From: an uncultured Christensenella sp.
GTDB taxonomy: Bacteria > Bacillota > Clostridia > Christensenellales > UBA3700
Assembly: GCA_910579785.1 (NCBI GenBank)
Contig: CAJTVJ010000017.1
Coordinates: forward strand, 1 to 36,052
DNA length: 36,052 nt
Reading direction: 5' to 3'
Numbering within the stretch: the stretch's first letter is position 1; each line of letters starts with the position of its first letter. Shown piece by piece: positions 7,408 through 15,683 of this stretch. A program made the position numbers and the translations under genes. The notes under the pieces were generated by a model. The model was not told where the DNA came from and searched no databases. It saw nothing but the letters and a program-made list of their open reading frames with translations.

Positions 7408-9195
7408 ATGGCACAAAACGAATTCACATTGGAAGAGTTGAAAGCAAAGACTTATTTTCAGCTTAGAGACATTGCCAAGAAGAAAGGCATCGACAACGCT
7501 ACTTTTTTGACGCAGGATCAGTTGATAGAGAGCCTGTTAAAGTTGGACGTCGCTGCCGATAAGGGCGCCGTCGCCGAGAGTGAAAAGACAGCGCGCAGTT
7601 TAGGCGAGACAGAAGGTTACACCCGCGAAGACTTTGAGAAGATGACTATACACAGTGTGCGCAGTATAGTCAGAGAGGCGGGGATTACTCCCTCCGTAAG
7701 AAGAAAGGAAGAACTCATCGAAGATTATCTCAAACTTATGGAAGAGAGAGCAAAGAACGGCGGAGTTGTCGCCGAAGTAAAGCCAAAGACAAAAAGAGGC
7801 AGACCTGCAAAATCCGAAGTGCCGAATCTCGTGAAGGACGTTGCCGCAATTTCAGACAATTCTAATCAAGAGAGCGACCAAGATAATAAGGCAAATTCAG
7901 ACGCATTAGTCAAAGAGGCGGAGAGCGAATCGAGAAGCGGTATTTTAGAGCTTTTGGACGGTTATGGATTTTTGAGGGCGGAAAACTGTGAATGCGGAGA
8001 CAAGGACGTATACGTATCGGGCAGGATAATAAAGGCAATGGGACTGAGAGCCGGCGATTACGTAGTGGGTATTGCCAAGCGCAATGCCGACAACAAACCG
8101 CCTGCGCTTACGGTAGTCGAGAGAGTTAATCCGGAGATAAAATATGAGATAATATATCAAAAGGACGAGAGAGGACGCGACATACACGGCACGGGCGAGT
8201 ATAAGGCAGTGGGCTTTGTGGGCGACAGCGGCAAAGACTTGTCAAAACTTAGACACCGTCCTCACTTTGACGCGCTCACGCCGATATTCCCCAAAGAGAG
8301 ATTGAGATTGGAGATAAACACCGCAGAGAGAAGCGTGACGAGAGGCGATTTTGCTATAAGAAGTCTTGACCTCATCGCTCCGATAGGTAAGGGACAGAGA
8401 GCTATGATAGTCTCTCCGCCTAAGGCAGGTAAGACGACTCTTCTCAAAAAGATAGCAAATTCCATCACGACCAACCACAAGGAAGTCACTCTGTTTGTGC
8501 TGCTCGTTGACGAGAGACCGGAAGAAGTCACCGATATGAAGAGGTCAATCAACGGAGAGGTGATATATTCTACGTTTGACGAGATGCCTGAGCACCACTG
8601 CAAGGCGGCGGAGCTTTTGATAGAAAGAGCGAGAAGACTTGTCGAACTTGGCAAGGACGTAGTAATAATGATGGATTCGCTCACCCGTCTTGCAAGAGCA
8701 TACAATTTGACGATACCTCCAACTGGCAGAACGTTGTCGGGCGGTATCGACCCTGGCGCGTTGGCTAGTCCTAAGAAATTCTTCGGCGCGGCAAGAAATA
8801 TCGAAAACGGCGGCTCGCTGACCATCATCGCGACTGCGCTTGTAGACACAGGCAGCAGAATGGACGACGTCATATATGAAGAGTTTAAGGGTACGGGCAA
8901 TATGGAGATAACTTTGGACAGAAAGCTCAGCGAGAGAAGGATATTCCCGGCTATCGACCTCAACCGTTCTTCCACCAGAAGAGAGGACTTGCTGCTCACT
9001 CAAAAGGAGTTGGAAGGCGTATGGGCGCTGCGCAAGATGCTTTCGACAGGAGATTCACAGGACACCACCGACCAACTGCTCAATATGATGCAGAAGACAA
9101 AAAACAACGAGGAGTTTGTCGAGTCTGTCACCACTCAGGTCAAAGTCTTGGAAAAGAACGGTTACAGCATAAAGAATTTGTCGTCAAAGATATAA
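7408..9195 (+). CDS. rho: Transcription termination factor Rho
   Basis: Rho is the hexameric RNA-dependent ATPase that ends untranslated transcripts. The 595-residue protein is long (E. coli 419). In order it has two Rho-N SAP-like helical domains (about 6-46 and 71-111), a charged linker with an AT-hook-like KRGRPAK (129-135), an OB-fold RNA-binding domain (about 177-241, GYGFLR at 185-190), an extra segment of about 30 residues (242-273), the RPHFDALTPIFP linker (284-295), and the RecA-like motor with P-loop SPPKAGKTT (336-344), LVDERPEEVTDM and SLTRLARAYN. Start is supported by AGGAG eight bases upstream. It is monocistronic with a strong terminator. A long leader (7212-7407) is AT-rich without a convincing promoter call. 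Confidence 0.97.
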   Translation: MAQNEFTLEELKAKTYFQLRDIAKKKGIDNATFLTQDQLIESLLKLDVAADKGAVAESEKTARSLGETEGYTREDFEKMTIHSVRSIVREAGITPSVRRKEELIEDYLKLMEERAKNGGVVAEVKPKTKRGRPAKSEVPNLVKDVAAISDNSNQESDQDNKANSDALVKEAESESRSGILELLDGYGFLRAENCECGDKDVYVSGRIIKAMGLRAGDYVVGIAKRNADNKPPALTVVERVNPEIKYEIIYQKDERGRDIHGTGEYKAVGFVGDSGKDLSKLRHRPHFDALTPIFPKERLRLEINTAERSVTRGDFAIRSLDLIAPIGKGQRAMIVSPPKAGKTTLLKKIANSITTNHKEVTLFVLLVDERPEEVTDMKRSINGEVIYSTFDEMPEHHCKAAELLIERARRLVELGKDVVIMMDSLTRLARAYNLTIPPTGRTLSGGIDPGALASPKKFFGAARNIENGGSLTIIATALVDTGSRMDDVIYEEFKGTGNMEITLDRKLSERRIFPAIDLNRSSTRREDLLLTQKELEGVWALRKMLSTGDSQDTTDQLLNMMQKTKNNEEFVESVTTQVKVLEKNGYSIKNLSSKI

Positions 9196-9212
9196 TTTAT
9201 CACGTCAAAAAG

Positions 9213-9247
9213 CGGTCTTATCTATTGCAGATAGGACCGAATTTTTT
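9213..9247 (+). terminator. Intrinsic terminator of rho
   Basis: CGGTCTTATCT (9213-9223) pairs with AGATAGGACCG (9229-9239), with one G-T pair, followed by T 9242-9247. Confidence 0.92.
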
Positions 9248-9333
9248 ACCCAAACTTTAATAAAACTGTCGCAAATTTAATGATAAATTTAGACTGCGGT
9301 GGTAAAATAATTAAAAAAGCAATCGAGGAAATT

Positions 9334-10746
9334 ATGAAAAAAAGGATTACGTGTATAGTCGCAGTGATAATGATAGTATTGACAATGTCGGTATTATTTG
9401 TTGCTTGCAACGGCAAAGACGGAAAGTCGGCGTATGACCTTGCAGTGGAGCAGGGCTTTGAAGGTACGCTTGAAGAATGGCTTGAATCGCTTAAAGGAGT
9501 CAATGGGCAAAACGGTCTTGACGGCAAGGACGGATTCAATGGCAAAGACGGCGCCGACGGCGCGATAGACGTGGAGAGCCTGTATAAAAAGGCTGTCGAA
9601 GAGGGCTTTGAGGGAAGCTATATGGACTTTTTGAGACAGTGTCTTTCTTTGAGCAGTGATTCTAAGGCGGCGGCAGGCAAGGCGCTTTTGTCTGCTGTCA
9701 AGATAAGGACGGTCAATAATACAAAGGATAAATGGGGAAGACCCAATGTTACTACTGCCGGCGGATCGGGTGTGATATATAAGCTCAACAAAGAAGTGGG
9801 CAGCGCTTATATCATAACCAATTATCACGTGGTATACAACGGCACCTCGACCAACACAGGCGGCATAAGCCATGAGATAAAGGTATTTATATTCGGCAAA
9901 GAGAGAGAAGAGGACGCGATCACGGCTAAGTATATAGGCGGAGCTTACGACTATGATATTGCGATATTGCAAGTCAAAGACAGCGACGTGATAAAAAATA
10001 GCGAGGTGAGAGCGGTTGACGTGGCAGTCAGCAGAGACGCTTTGGTAGGCTCTACCGTCATGGCAGTCGGCAATCCGTCCACAGGCGGCCTATTGGAATC
10101 TTTTGAAGACTTTAAGATATCAGTCACTCAGGGCGTACTGTGCGTGGACAGCGAGTATATCACGGTTGCTGACGACAGCGGATATTCTATCTACGTGCGC
10201 ACAATGCGCGTCGACGCGGCGATAAATGCAGGCAATAGCGGCGGCGGACTTTATAATCAAGACGGCGAACTTATCGGTATTGTCAATGCAAAGTCAAGTT
10301 CGGCAAAGATAGAGAACGTTGGATACGCTATCCCGATAGACGTGGTGGCAGGCATCGCGGATTATGCCATTGCATATTGCAACGGCGCGACAGTAAGGAA
10401 GGTCAGCAAATGCTCGTTGGGAGTGACGACCAAAATACTATCGTCCAAGGCAGTTTATGACAGCGATTTGCAGGCGACTCGACTTGTCGAGACAATCGCA
10501 GTATCGGCTTTTGACGACGACTCGCTTGTAAAAGATTTGCTCAACGTCGACGACGTGATAGACAGTATTGAGATAGACGGCAAAGTGTATGTCATAGACA
10601 GAGAGTTTGCACTTGACAACGCTCTTTGGAACGTCAAACTCAACGACCGCCAAAGCGCGGAAATCAAACTCAATATCACAAGAGACGGCAATAAGATGGA
10701 AATTCCCGTCACTGTCACCGCAAGCAGTTTTAAAGAACTTAAATAG
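9334..10746 (+). CDS. Surface lipoprotein, HtrA-type trypsin-like serine protease with collagen-like stretch
   Basis: A 470-residue exported serine protease. The start at 9334 is chosen because GAGGAA lies just before it and because it exposes a lipoprotein signal ending in LFVAC (Cys25); an upstream in-frame ATG at 9280 lacks both. After the lipid anchor come two copies of a short helix motif (AVEQGFEGTLEEWL at 37-50, AVEEGFEGSYMDFL at 87-100) flanking a Gly-X-Y stretch (about 58-77). The S1C domain follows with His165 (ITNYHVV), Asp208 (YDYDIAIL) and Ser302 (NAGNSGG), so the triad is intact. A C-terminal PDZ-like region (about 355-470) ends the protein. Likely role is protein quality control or processing at the outer membrane surface of the cytoplasmic membrane; this is inferred from the family. 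No linked two-component genes were seen. Confidence 0.88.
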   Translation: MKKRITCIVAVIMIVLTMSVLFVACNGKDGKSAYDLAVEQGFEGTLEEWLESLKGVNGQNGLDGKDGFNGKDGADGAIDVESLYKKAVEEGFEGSYMDFLRQCLSLSSDSKAAAGKALLSAVKIRTVNNTKDKWGRPNVTTAGGSGVIYKLNKEVGSAYIITNYHVVYNGTSTNTGGISHEIKVFIFGKEREEDAITAKYIGGAYDYDIAILQVKDSDVIKNSEVRAVDVAVSRDALVGSTVMAVGNPSTGGLLESFEDFKISVTQGVLCVDSEYITVADDSGYSIYVRTMRVDAAINAGNSGGGLYNQDGELIGIVNAKSSSAKIENVGYAIPIDVVAGIADYAIAYCNGATVRKVSKCSLGVTTKILSSKAVYDSDLQATRLVETIAVSAFDDDSLVKDLLNVDDVIDSIEIDGKVYVIDREFALDNALWNVKLNDRQSAEIKLNITRDGNKMEIPVTVTASSFKELK

Positions 10747-10818
10747 AAGGAAAAGAACGTTGTAGTCATCGTGACGAAAATTTAAAGATGTTCTTGATTT
10801 GCTATAAGCAAAAATGTG

Positions 10819-10905
10819 GTCATTTCGACTGAAACGCAGTGAAATGGAGAAATCTAAACCGCTTATTCAATTCGATTAGACTTCTCGGCTACGCTCGAAG
10901 TGACC
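10819..10905. repeat. Inverted pair of dispersed palindromic repeats
   Basis: Copy D (10819-10858, plus orientation) has ATTTC 10822-10826 with GAAAT 10849-10853. Copy E (10877-10905, minus orientation) has ACTTC 10880-10884 with GAAGT 10897-10901. They are separated by an AT-rich spacer. The flank GCTATAAGC just before D matches the flanks of other copies. The rest of the 10747-11035 gap is AT-rich and shows no gene. Confidence 0.85.
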
Positions 10906-10983
10906 AAATATTGATTACAACAAATCGAACTAAGTTATTTCCACTGCATATGCTCAAATGACAAATATAAAAAGTTTTATATT

Positions 10984-11013
10984 GTAATAAATAATTAGAT
11001 ACTCTCATACAAT
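10984..11013 (+). promoter_or_regulatory. SigE-like sporulation promoter for spmAB
   Basis: CATACAAT (11006-11013) is an exact match to the Bacillus sigma-E -10 consensus CATACAMT. Fourteen bases upstream, GTAATAAA (10984-10991) matches six of eight positions of GKMATATT. The predicted start near 11020 gives a leader of about 16 bases containing the GGGAG ribosome site. This agrees with sigma-E control of the dacB-spmA-spmB operon in B. subtilis. Confidence 0.7.
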
Positions 11014-11032
11014 TTCGTATGGGAGTACTTTT
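11000..11032 (+). terminator. Terminator-like hairpin overlapping the spmA promoter and ribosome site
   Basis: TACTCTCATAC (11000-11010) pairs with GTATGGGAGTA (11017-11027), with one T-G pair, followed by CTTTT. The 3' arm contains GGGAG (11021-11025), the spmA Shine-Dalgarno. Read-through RNA from upstream would fold it away or terminate, while a transcript starting near 11020 would not contain the 5' arm. Confidence 0.6.
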
Positions 11033-11035
11033 ATT

Positions 11036-11653
11036 ATGAACACAGTCTTTGCCATTATGATATTGGCGTCGCTGATAATGTTGGTCGTCGTCTCGCCGGA
11101 GAGCGCGTTTTCCATAATGATAAGCGGCGCAAGCAATGCGCTTACGCTTGCGTTTACACTTATTGCGATATATGCGATATGGTTGTCCATACTTTCGCTT
11201 ATGGAAGGCATAGGACTGAGCAAAGCTCTCAATAAGCTGTTCAGACCGTTGACGAAAAAGTTATTTAAAGGGGAGAGCGACCTTGCGCTTGAATATATCA
11301 CGCTCAACTTCTCGGCAAATCTCTTGGGTATGGGCGGCGCGGCAACTCCGCTTGGAATAAAAGCTATGGAATGTATGCAGGACGGCAGCGAAAAAGCCAC
11401 CGACAATATGATACTCTTTATGGTCATAAATTCTACATCCATTCAGTTGATACCTGCGACGATAATAGGACTTAGGTCGGCGGCAGGCAGCAATGCTCCC
11501 TCGGATATTATTTTGCCGTCGTTGCTTGCTACCTTGATTTCGACGGTTACGGGCGTAATACTTGCCAAGATATGCAGTAAGTTGAGAAGAGCAAAGAAGC
11601 ATAAAGAAGTTGAATTGCCAAAGCAGCCGCTCTTTGCGCAAGTGAGGAAGTGA
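11036..11653 (+). CDS. spmA: Spore maturation protein A
   Basis: SpmA is an integral membrane protein needed for spore core dehydration and heat resistance. The 205-residue protein carries the nucleoside-recognition (Gate) domain common to SpmA and SpmB, with several hydrophobic helices and the conserved block LNFSANLLGMGGAATPLGIKAM (split around residues 90-111) and NSTSIQLIPATIIGLR. The ATG is 10 bases after GGGAG. spmB begins one base after the stop. The promoter upstream looks sigma-E-like. In B. subtilis spmA and spmB follow dacB; no dacB is present here, and the pair stands alone. Confidence 0.95.
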   Translation: MNTVFAIMILASLIMLVVVSPESAFSIMISGASNALTLAFTLIAIYAIWLSILSLMEGIGLSKALNKLFRPLTKKLFKGESDLALEYITLNFSANLLGMGGAATPLGIKAMECMQDGSEKATDNMILFMVINSTSIQLIPATIIGLRSAAGSNAPSDIILPSLLATLISTVTGVILAKICSKLRRAKKHKEVELPKQPLFAQVRK

Positions 11654-11654
11654 T

Positions 11655-12161
11655 ATGAGCAAATACATACTTCCTGTGTTTATCTTTGCGGTGATAATCG
11701 CTGCTTTTATAAAAAAAGTTCCCGTATATGACAATTTTGTCAAGGGCAGCAAAGAGAGCATATCGCTGATACTTTCGATTTTTCCGTATATATGCGCGGT
11801 GCTTATCGCCGTAGAATTGTTTTCACTCAGCGGTCTCAACGCCTATCTTGCCAAGATAATGTCGCCGCTGCTCGGCGCGTTGGGCATTCCGGACGAGTTG
11901 TGCGAGCTTCTTATTATTCGTCCGCTGTCGGGCAACGGCTCGCTTGCAATATTAGAGGATATATATAAGAAGTACGGAGCTGACGCCTATATTTCGCGTT
12001 GCGCGTCGGTCATTGTCGGCGCAAGCGAGACTGTATTTTACGTCGGCACTGTGTATTTTTCTACCACCAAAGTAAAAAAACTCAGATACGCGATTCCAAT
12101 ATCGTTGATAGCATGCTATATAGGCGCAATAGTAGCTTGTTTGCTTTGTAGGATAATGTAG
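11655..12161 (+). CDS. spmB: Spore maturation protein B
   Basis: The 168-residue partner of SpmA, also with a Gate domain and about four membrane helices. Family marks are VPVYDNFVKGSKES (22-35), LIIRPLSGNGSLAIL (85-99) and GASETVFYVGTVYF (122-135). The ATG lies one base past the spmA stop, with GAGGAAG inside the end of spmA as ribosome site, so the two are translationally coupled. No clear intrinsic terminator follows; a copy of the dispersed palindrome lies 33 bases downstream. Confidence 0.95.
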   Translation: MSKYILPVFIFAVIIAAFIKKVPVYDNFVKGSKESISLILSIFPYICAVLIAVELFSLSGLNAYLAKIMSPLLGALGIPDELCELLIIRPLSGNGSLAILEDIYKKYGADAYISRCASVIVGASETVFYVGTVYFSTTKVKKLRYAIPISLIACYIGAIVACLLCRIM

Positions 12162-12193
12162 GGAAGAAATCTCAACTTTTTATTTAACTCGAT

Positions 12194-12222
12194 GAGACCT
12201 CTCCGCGCTGGTCGAGGTGACT
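12194..12222 (-). repeat. Single dispersed palindromic repeat
   Basis: Copy F, minus orientation: ACCTC (12197-12201) pairs with GAGGT (12214-12218). The flank TTTAACTCGATGAG matches flanks of other copies. It lies just after spmB. Confidence 0.85.
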
Positions 12223-12356
12223 AGATATATATTTACAAGCATTGGAGGAAATCGTCATTGACGTTCACTCCTATTAAATATTTTTTGAAAAAGAAAATTC
12301 AAGGCTTGAAAAAGACTTAAATTTTTATGCGTTTGCATATATTATTAAAGATAGTA

Positions 12357-12385
12357 TGGACAAAATTGCAAATCAATGCTAAAAT
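12357..12385 (+). promoter_or_regulatory. SigA-type promoter for trmB
   Basis: TGGACA (12357-12362), a 17-bp spacer, then TAAAAT (12380-12385). The predicted start is near 12392, 26 bases before the ATG, and the leader contains TGGAG as ribosome site. Confidence 0.6.
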
Positions 12386-12417
12386 AATATCATAAAGATA
12401 ACTATGGAGACAGCCTT

Positions 12418-13104
12418 ATGCGGATGAGAAGAAAGCGCAATCTTGACGAAAGATTGGCGGACGTGAGCGACTTGATAATAGAGCGCACTATTAAAGATCT
12501 CAATATGAATACGTCGGTTGAGATAAAAGATTATATTGATTATCAAAAGGTATTCGGCAATTCCAATGCGGTAGAGGTTGAAGTGGGGTGCGGTAAAGGT
12601 ACGTTTATCACACAACTTGCCAAGCGCAAGCCCAACGTCAATTTTATTGCGATAGAGATGCTTTCCAACGTCATTGTCGAGGCATGCGAGAAGGCAAAGA
12701 GAGAGGGCTTGACCAATTTGCGATTTATGATACTCAGAGCGGAGTGTCTGCAAAGCTATATCATGCCAAAGTCGGTGTCGAAGATATATATCAATTTTCC
12801 CACGCCTCTTCCGCAAAAGGGATATGAAAGACAGAGGCTGACCAACAAAAAGTTTTTGGACATATACAGAGATATTTTGAAGAGCGACGGCGAGATATAT
12901 TTAAAGACAGACAGCAGAGGTATGTTTGAATATTCTATATGCGAATTTTCTCAATGCGGTTATGCGCTTAAAAACCTTTCTCTCGACTTACACAGCTCGG
13001 GATATAAGGAAAATATAGTTACAGAGCACGAAAAAAAATATACGGATATGTACCTTCCGATATACAGATTGGAAGCTTACTTGCCGACAAAGAGTGAGAT
13101 ATGA
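12418..13104 (+). CDS. trmB: tRNA (guanine-N7)-methyltransferase-like protein, divergent TrmB
   Basis: TrmB forms m7G46 in tRNA using SAM. The 228-residue protein keeps the SAM-binding VEVEVGCGKGTFI (52-64), the acidic IAIEM (78-82), LKTDSRGMFEYS in the C-terminal half, and DLHSSGYKENIVTEHEKKY, all close to B. subtilis TrmB. The normally strongly conserved DPWPKKRHEKRRLT segment reads TPLPQKGYERQRLT here (129-142): the Asp and the KKRH part are changed. The frame is intact with no sign of frameshift. It may be an active variant, since I recall Clostridia versions with Asn or Thr at the Asp position, or have altered function. A TGGAG ribosome site precedes the ATG. Its stop overlaps the next start by 4 bases (ATGA). 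Confidence 0.82.
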   Translation: MRMRRKRNLDERLADVSDLIIERTIKDLNMNTSVEIKDYIDYQKVFGNSNAVEVEVGCGKGTFITQLAKRKPNVNFIAIEMLSNVIVEACEKAKREGLTNLRFMILRAECLQSYIMPKSVSKIYINFPTPLPQKGYERQRLTNKKFLDIYRDILKSDGEIYLKTDSRGMFEYSICEFSQCGYALKNLSLDLHSSGYKENIVTEHEKKYTDMYLPIYRLEAYLPTKSEI

Positions 13105-15533
13105 AAAACAACGCTAAGAAGATAATATTTGTATCGTTATTGGTAATCGCGGCAATTCTTATGCTGACGGCATGTGATTTGAGCGGCGTATCAAATATGT
13201 TGAAGACAGAGATATCAAAATGCGACATATCGATTGGCGGCGCGGACGGCGTCAGCGAAAGCGGCATGCCGATATTTTTATATACGGGAGAGGAAATTCG
13301 ACCTGAGGTTGAGGTAAAATTTGCAACGCGGGAGTTGCAAAAAGACGCCGATTATTCAATAGATTATTTTGACAACAAAGATTTAGGAGTCGCCAATATC
13401 AGATTGGTCGGCAAGGGCAATTTCAAAGGCGAAGCAAACGTAGAGTTTATGATTTTGTCAAAGCTTCCGACCGCGCAGGGCGAGCAGCCCGAAGAGGACG
13501 ATTTGACGTACGTATTTTCCGCAGAGGGAGCGAGCGTAATCAGCGGTAAGCTGACGCAATACGTCAAGAGCGTTGATTTGATTGAAGTGCCTGTCGTTGA
13601 GAAGTTGGGATATGAATTTTTGTATTGGACTTACAATTCTCAAAGGGTAGATTTTTCTGATAAAACGTCGTTGCCGCAAGACGGCGGTACTTTTGTAGCG
13701 CAGTTTTCCTTAAACACATATTCTATCGCATATCATCTTAACGGCGGAGAGAATTCACCGCTCAACAGAGAAGAATATACAGTCGAAGATACCTTTGTTT
13801 TGCAGGACGCAAAGAAGGACGGAATGCAATTTGCAGGTTGGTATCTGGATAGCAACTTTGACGTAAGATTCAACGGATTTGAAGGGGTTGCAAAAGACCT
13901 TAATTTGCATGCAAAATTTGTAGATTACGAATATAAGAAATTGTCATACCGTTTGCCCGACGGACTTGAAGAGACGCCGTTTGATATGTACTATCCCGGC
14001 GCGCAGATAGCAAGTCCAAGACAGGTGCTTTCTGCCGATAAGGACAAAAAGCTTGTTTGGTACGTCGACGAAGCTATGACCGTAAGGCTCAACAATAAGG
14101 TAATGCCGAATGAAGATATGACGGTATACGCCCGTTGGGAAGACGTGCTTTACGCAGGCTTTTTGGATAGAAATTGGGATAGCATAACGGATATTCAAAT
14201 AGACAGTTATGACGATATGCTTGCGTTTGTGGAGTTTGTATATTTCACGGGTAATACGTCCGACAAATCAGTTCCCGTCACGTATGTTTCAGGAAAAACG
14301 AATATAGAGAATGAATTTAACAAAGCATATAAAGAATGTACTTTCCCAAAACATTTCAACGTAAGATACGGCGCCAACGATATGTCGATAGTCTGTTATC
14401 ACTATAATAAAAACGGGGAATACGACGCGGATAAGAATAAGCTGGCAACCGTGACTTTGATGGAAAAGAACGAATACTATACGCAGATAGGAGACGTATT
14501 CTCGACCTATCAAAGCAAGAGAAGCAGTACGTTCAACGACTTTGCGATAAATAAAGTCGACAGGACGTATGAGTGCGAGACGACAGACCAACTTTTCTAC
14601 GTGCTTTCTCACGGATACAGACCTTTGCCTGTGAGCGGCTCGGCTGCGGATAGGGCATATAGGCAGTTTAAGAATATCATGCGCGAGATTTGCGACGACG
14701 ATATGACTGATTTGCAAAAGGTGGAGGCAATCTACGATTGGCTTATCATCAACGTGTGTTACGACTATGCGGTTGCATATCCCACGACGCCGCTTGCCAA
14801 GCCGTCGAGTCAGTATAAGGCGTTTTTTATCGAAGGAGTTTTAGAGGGAGCTGCGGTGTGCGACGGACTGTCAAAGGCATATTCGGTGATGTGCGCTATC
14901 GAGGGTATCGACTGCGTGCGTGTGACGGGCAAGCTCAAAGGCGCAAGCGAGTCGGATGCAGGTCATGCTTGGAATAAAGTGCAGTTGATGGGCGATTGGT
15001 ATCTCAGCGATTCCACCTGGGGCAACAAAGCCGTGTCAAGCGACAGCCGCGATTATGAATACGTGAGTTATGAGTACTTCTTGTTTTCTGACGCTATGAG
15101 AGAGTACGGCGACAACTATGAGTCCAACGAATATAAGTTCTACATTGCTGACGGCGAGTACGACTATTATAAAGGTTATAAGTTGCAACTTGATTTCACG
15201 TCGACAATATTAGGCAAGCCGAATGAATATACGAGAGTGTTTGACTTGTATATCAACGGCGACGAGGCGCAGGATATGACGGCAGTCGAGGAGTTGAGCT
15301 ACGTGCTTGAATATATCGATAGGTACGATATGCCGATGGACGGCATGGCTCTCGACGTAATGATAGGAGAGAGAGTAAACCTCGCAGAATTCATACAGGA
15401 CGTAAATAGGGAATATAAGAATAATACCCACAGCTTTACCTCTCCTATAATAAGTTTTATCAGCAACAGAGACAGCTATGGTTATATAGAGAAAGACTCT
15501 GTCGTCACTTTGATATTCTCGCTTCCTGCTTAG
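13101..15533 (+). CDS. Lipoprotein with InlB-type repeats and a transglutaminase-like domain
   Basis: An 810-residue exported protein. A lipoprotein signal ends in LMLTAC (Cys25). A beta-rich domain (about 40-118) is followed by three Listeria/Bacteroides-type (InlB B-repeat) modules between about 135 and 347, with cues such as GYEFLYWTYN, GMQFAGWYLDSNFD and YARWED. A transglutaminase-like cysteine-protease-fold domain spans about 530-680, with Cys587 (GAAVCDGLSKAY), His622 (DAGHAWNKV) and Asp637 (YLSDSTWG) forming an intact triad. The C-terminal 130 residues are unassigned. It likely acts on the cell surface as a peptidase or crosslinking enzyme; substrate is unknown. It starts inside the trmB stop (ATGA overlap), an unlikely partner functionally, so the coupling may be positional only. 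A terminator follows. Confidence 0.88.
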   Translation: MKNNAKKIIFVSLLVIAAILMLTACDLSGVSNMLKTEISKCDISIGGADGVSESGMPIFLYTGEEIRPEVEVKFATRELQKDADYSIDYFDNKDLGVANIRLVGKGNFKGEANVEFMILSKLPTAQGEQPEEDDLTYVFSAEGASVISGKLTQYVKSVDLIEVPVVEKLGYEFLYWTYNSQRVDFSDKTSLPQDGGTFVAQFSLNTYSIAYHLNGGENSPLNREEYTVEDTFVLQDAKKDGMQFAGWYLDSNFDVRFNGFEGVAKDLNLHAKFVDYEYKKLSYRLPDGLEETPFDMYYPGAQIASPRQVLSADKDKKLVWYVDEAMTVRLNNKVMPNEDMTVYARWEDVLYAGFLDRNWDSITDIQIDSYDDMLAFVEFVYFTGNTSDKSVPVTYVSGKTNIENEFNKAYKECTFPKHFNVRYGANDMSIVCYHYNKNGEYDADKNKLATVTLMEKNEYYTQIGDVFSTYQSKRSSTFNDFAINKVDRTYECETTDQLFYVLSHGYRPLPVSGSAADRAYRQFKNIMREICDDDMTDLQKVEAIYDWLIINVCYDYAVAYPTTPLAKPSSQYKAFFIEGVLEGAAVCDGLSKAYSVMCAIEGIDCVRVTGKLKGASESDAGHAWNKVQLMGDWYLSDSTWGNKAVSSDSRDYEYVSYEYFLFSDAMREYGDNYESNEYKFYIADGEYDYYKGYKLQLDFTSTILGKPNEYTRVFDLYINGDEAQDMTAVEELSYVLEYIDRYDMPMDGMALDVMIGERVNLAEFIQDVNREYKNNTHSFTSPIISFISNRDSYGYIEKDSVVTLIFSLPA

Positions 15534-15557
15534 GCATAAGCAGCAATTGAGTAAATC

Positions 15558-15598
15558 AAGTCCTCTTTATCAAAAGGGGACTTAATTTTATTTATTTT
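15558..15598 (+). terminator. Intrinsic terminator of trmB-lipoprotein operon
   Basis: AAGTCCTCTTT (15558-15568) pairs with AAAGGGGACTT (15573-15583), one T-G pair, followed by a T-rich tract. Confidence 0.88.
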
Positions 15599-15619
15599 AA
15601 ATTTTGTCGCTCATTCGTT

Positions 15620-15647
15620 TTGAATAATCGCCTTTATGCTTTATAAT
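15620..15647 (+). promoter_or_regulatory. SigA-type promoter for the metal permease
   Basis: TTGAAT (15620-15625), 16-bp spacer, perfect TATAAT (15642-15647). The leader of about 30 bases is too short for a metal riboswitch. Confidence 0.75.
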
Positions 15648-15683
15648 GTGTATGCTTATATGCAAATCTCTTAAAGGAAAGCT

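Noticed and set aside
9280..9333. Upstream ATG extension of the protease lipoprotein
   Set aside because: Would bury the lipoprotein signal; GAGGAA fits the start at 9334.
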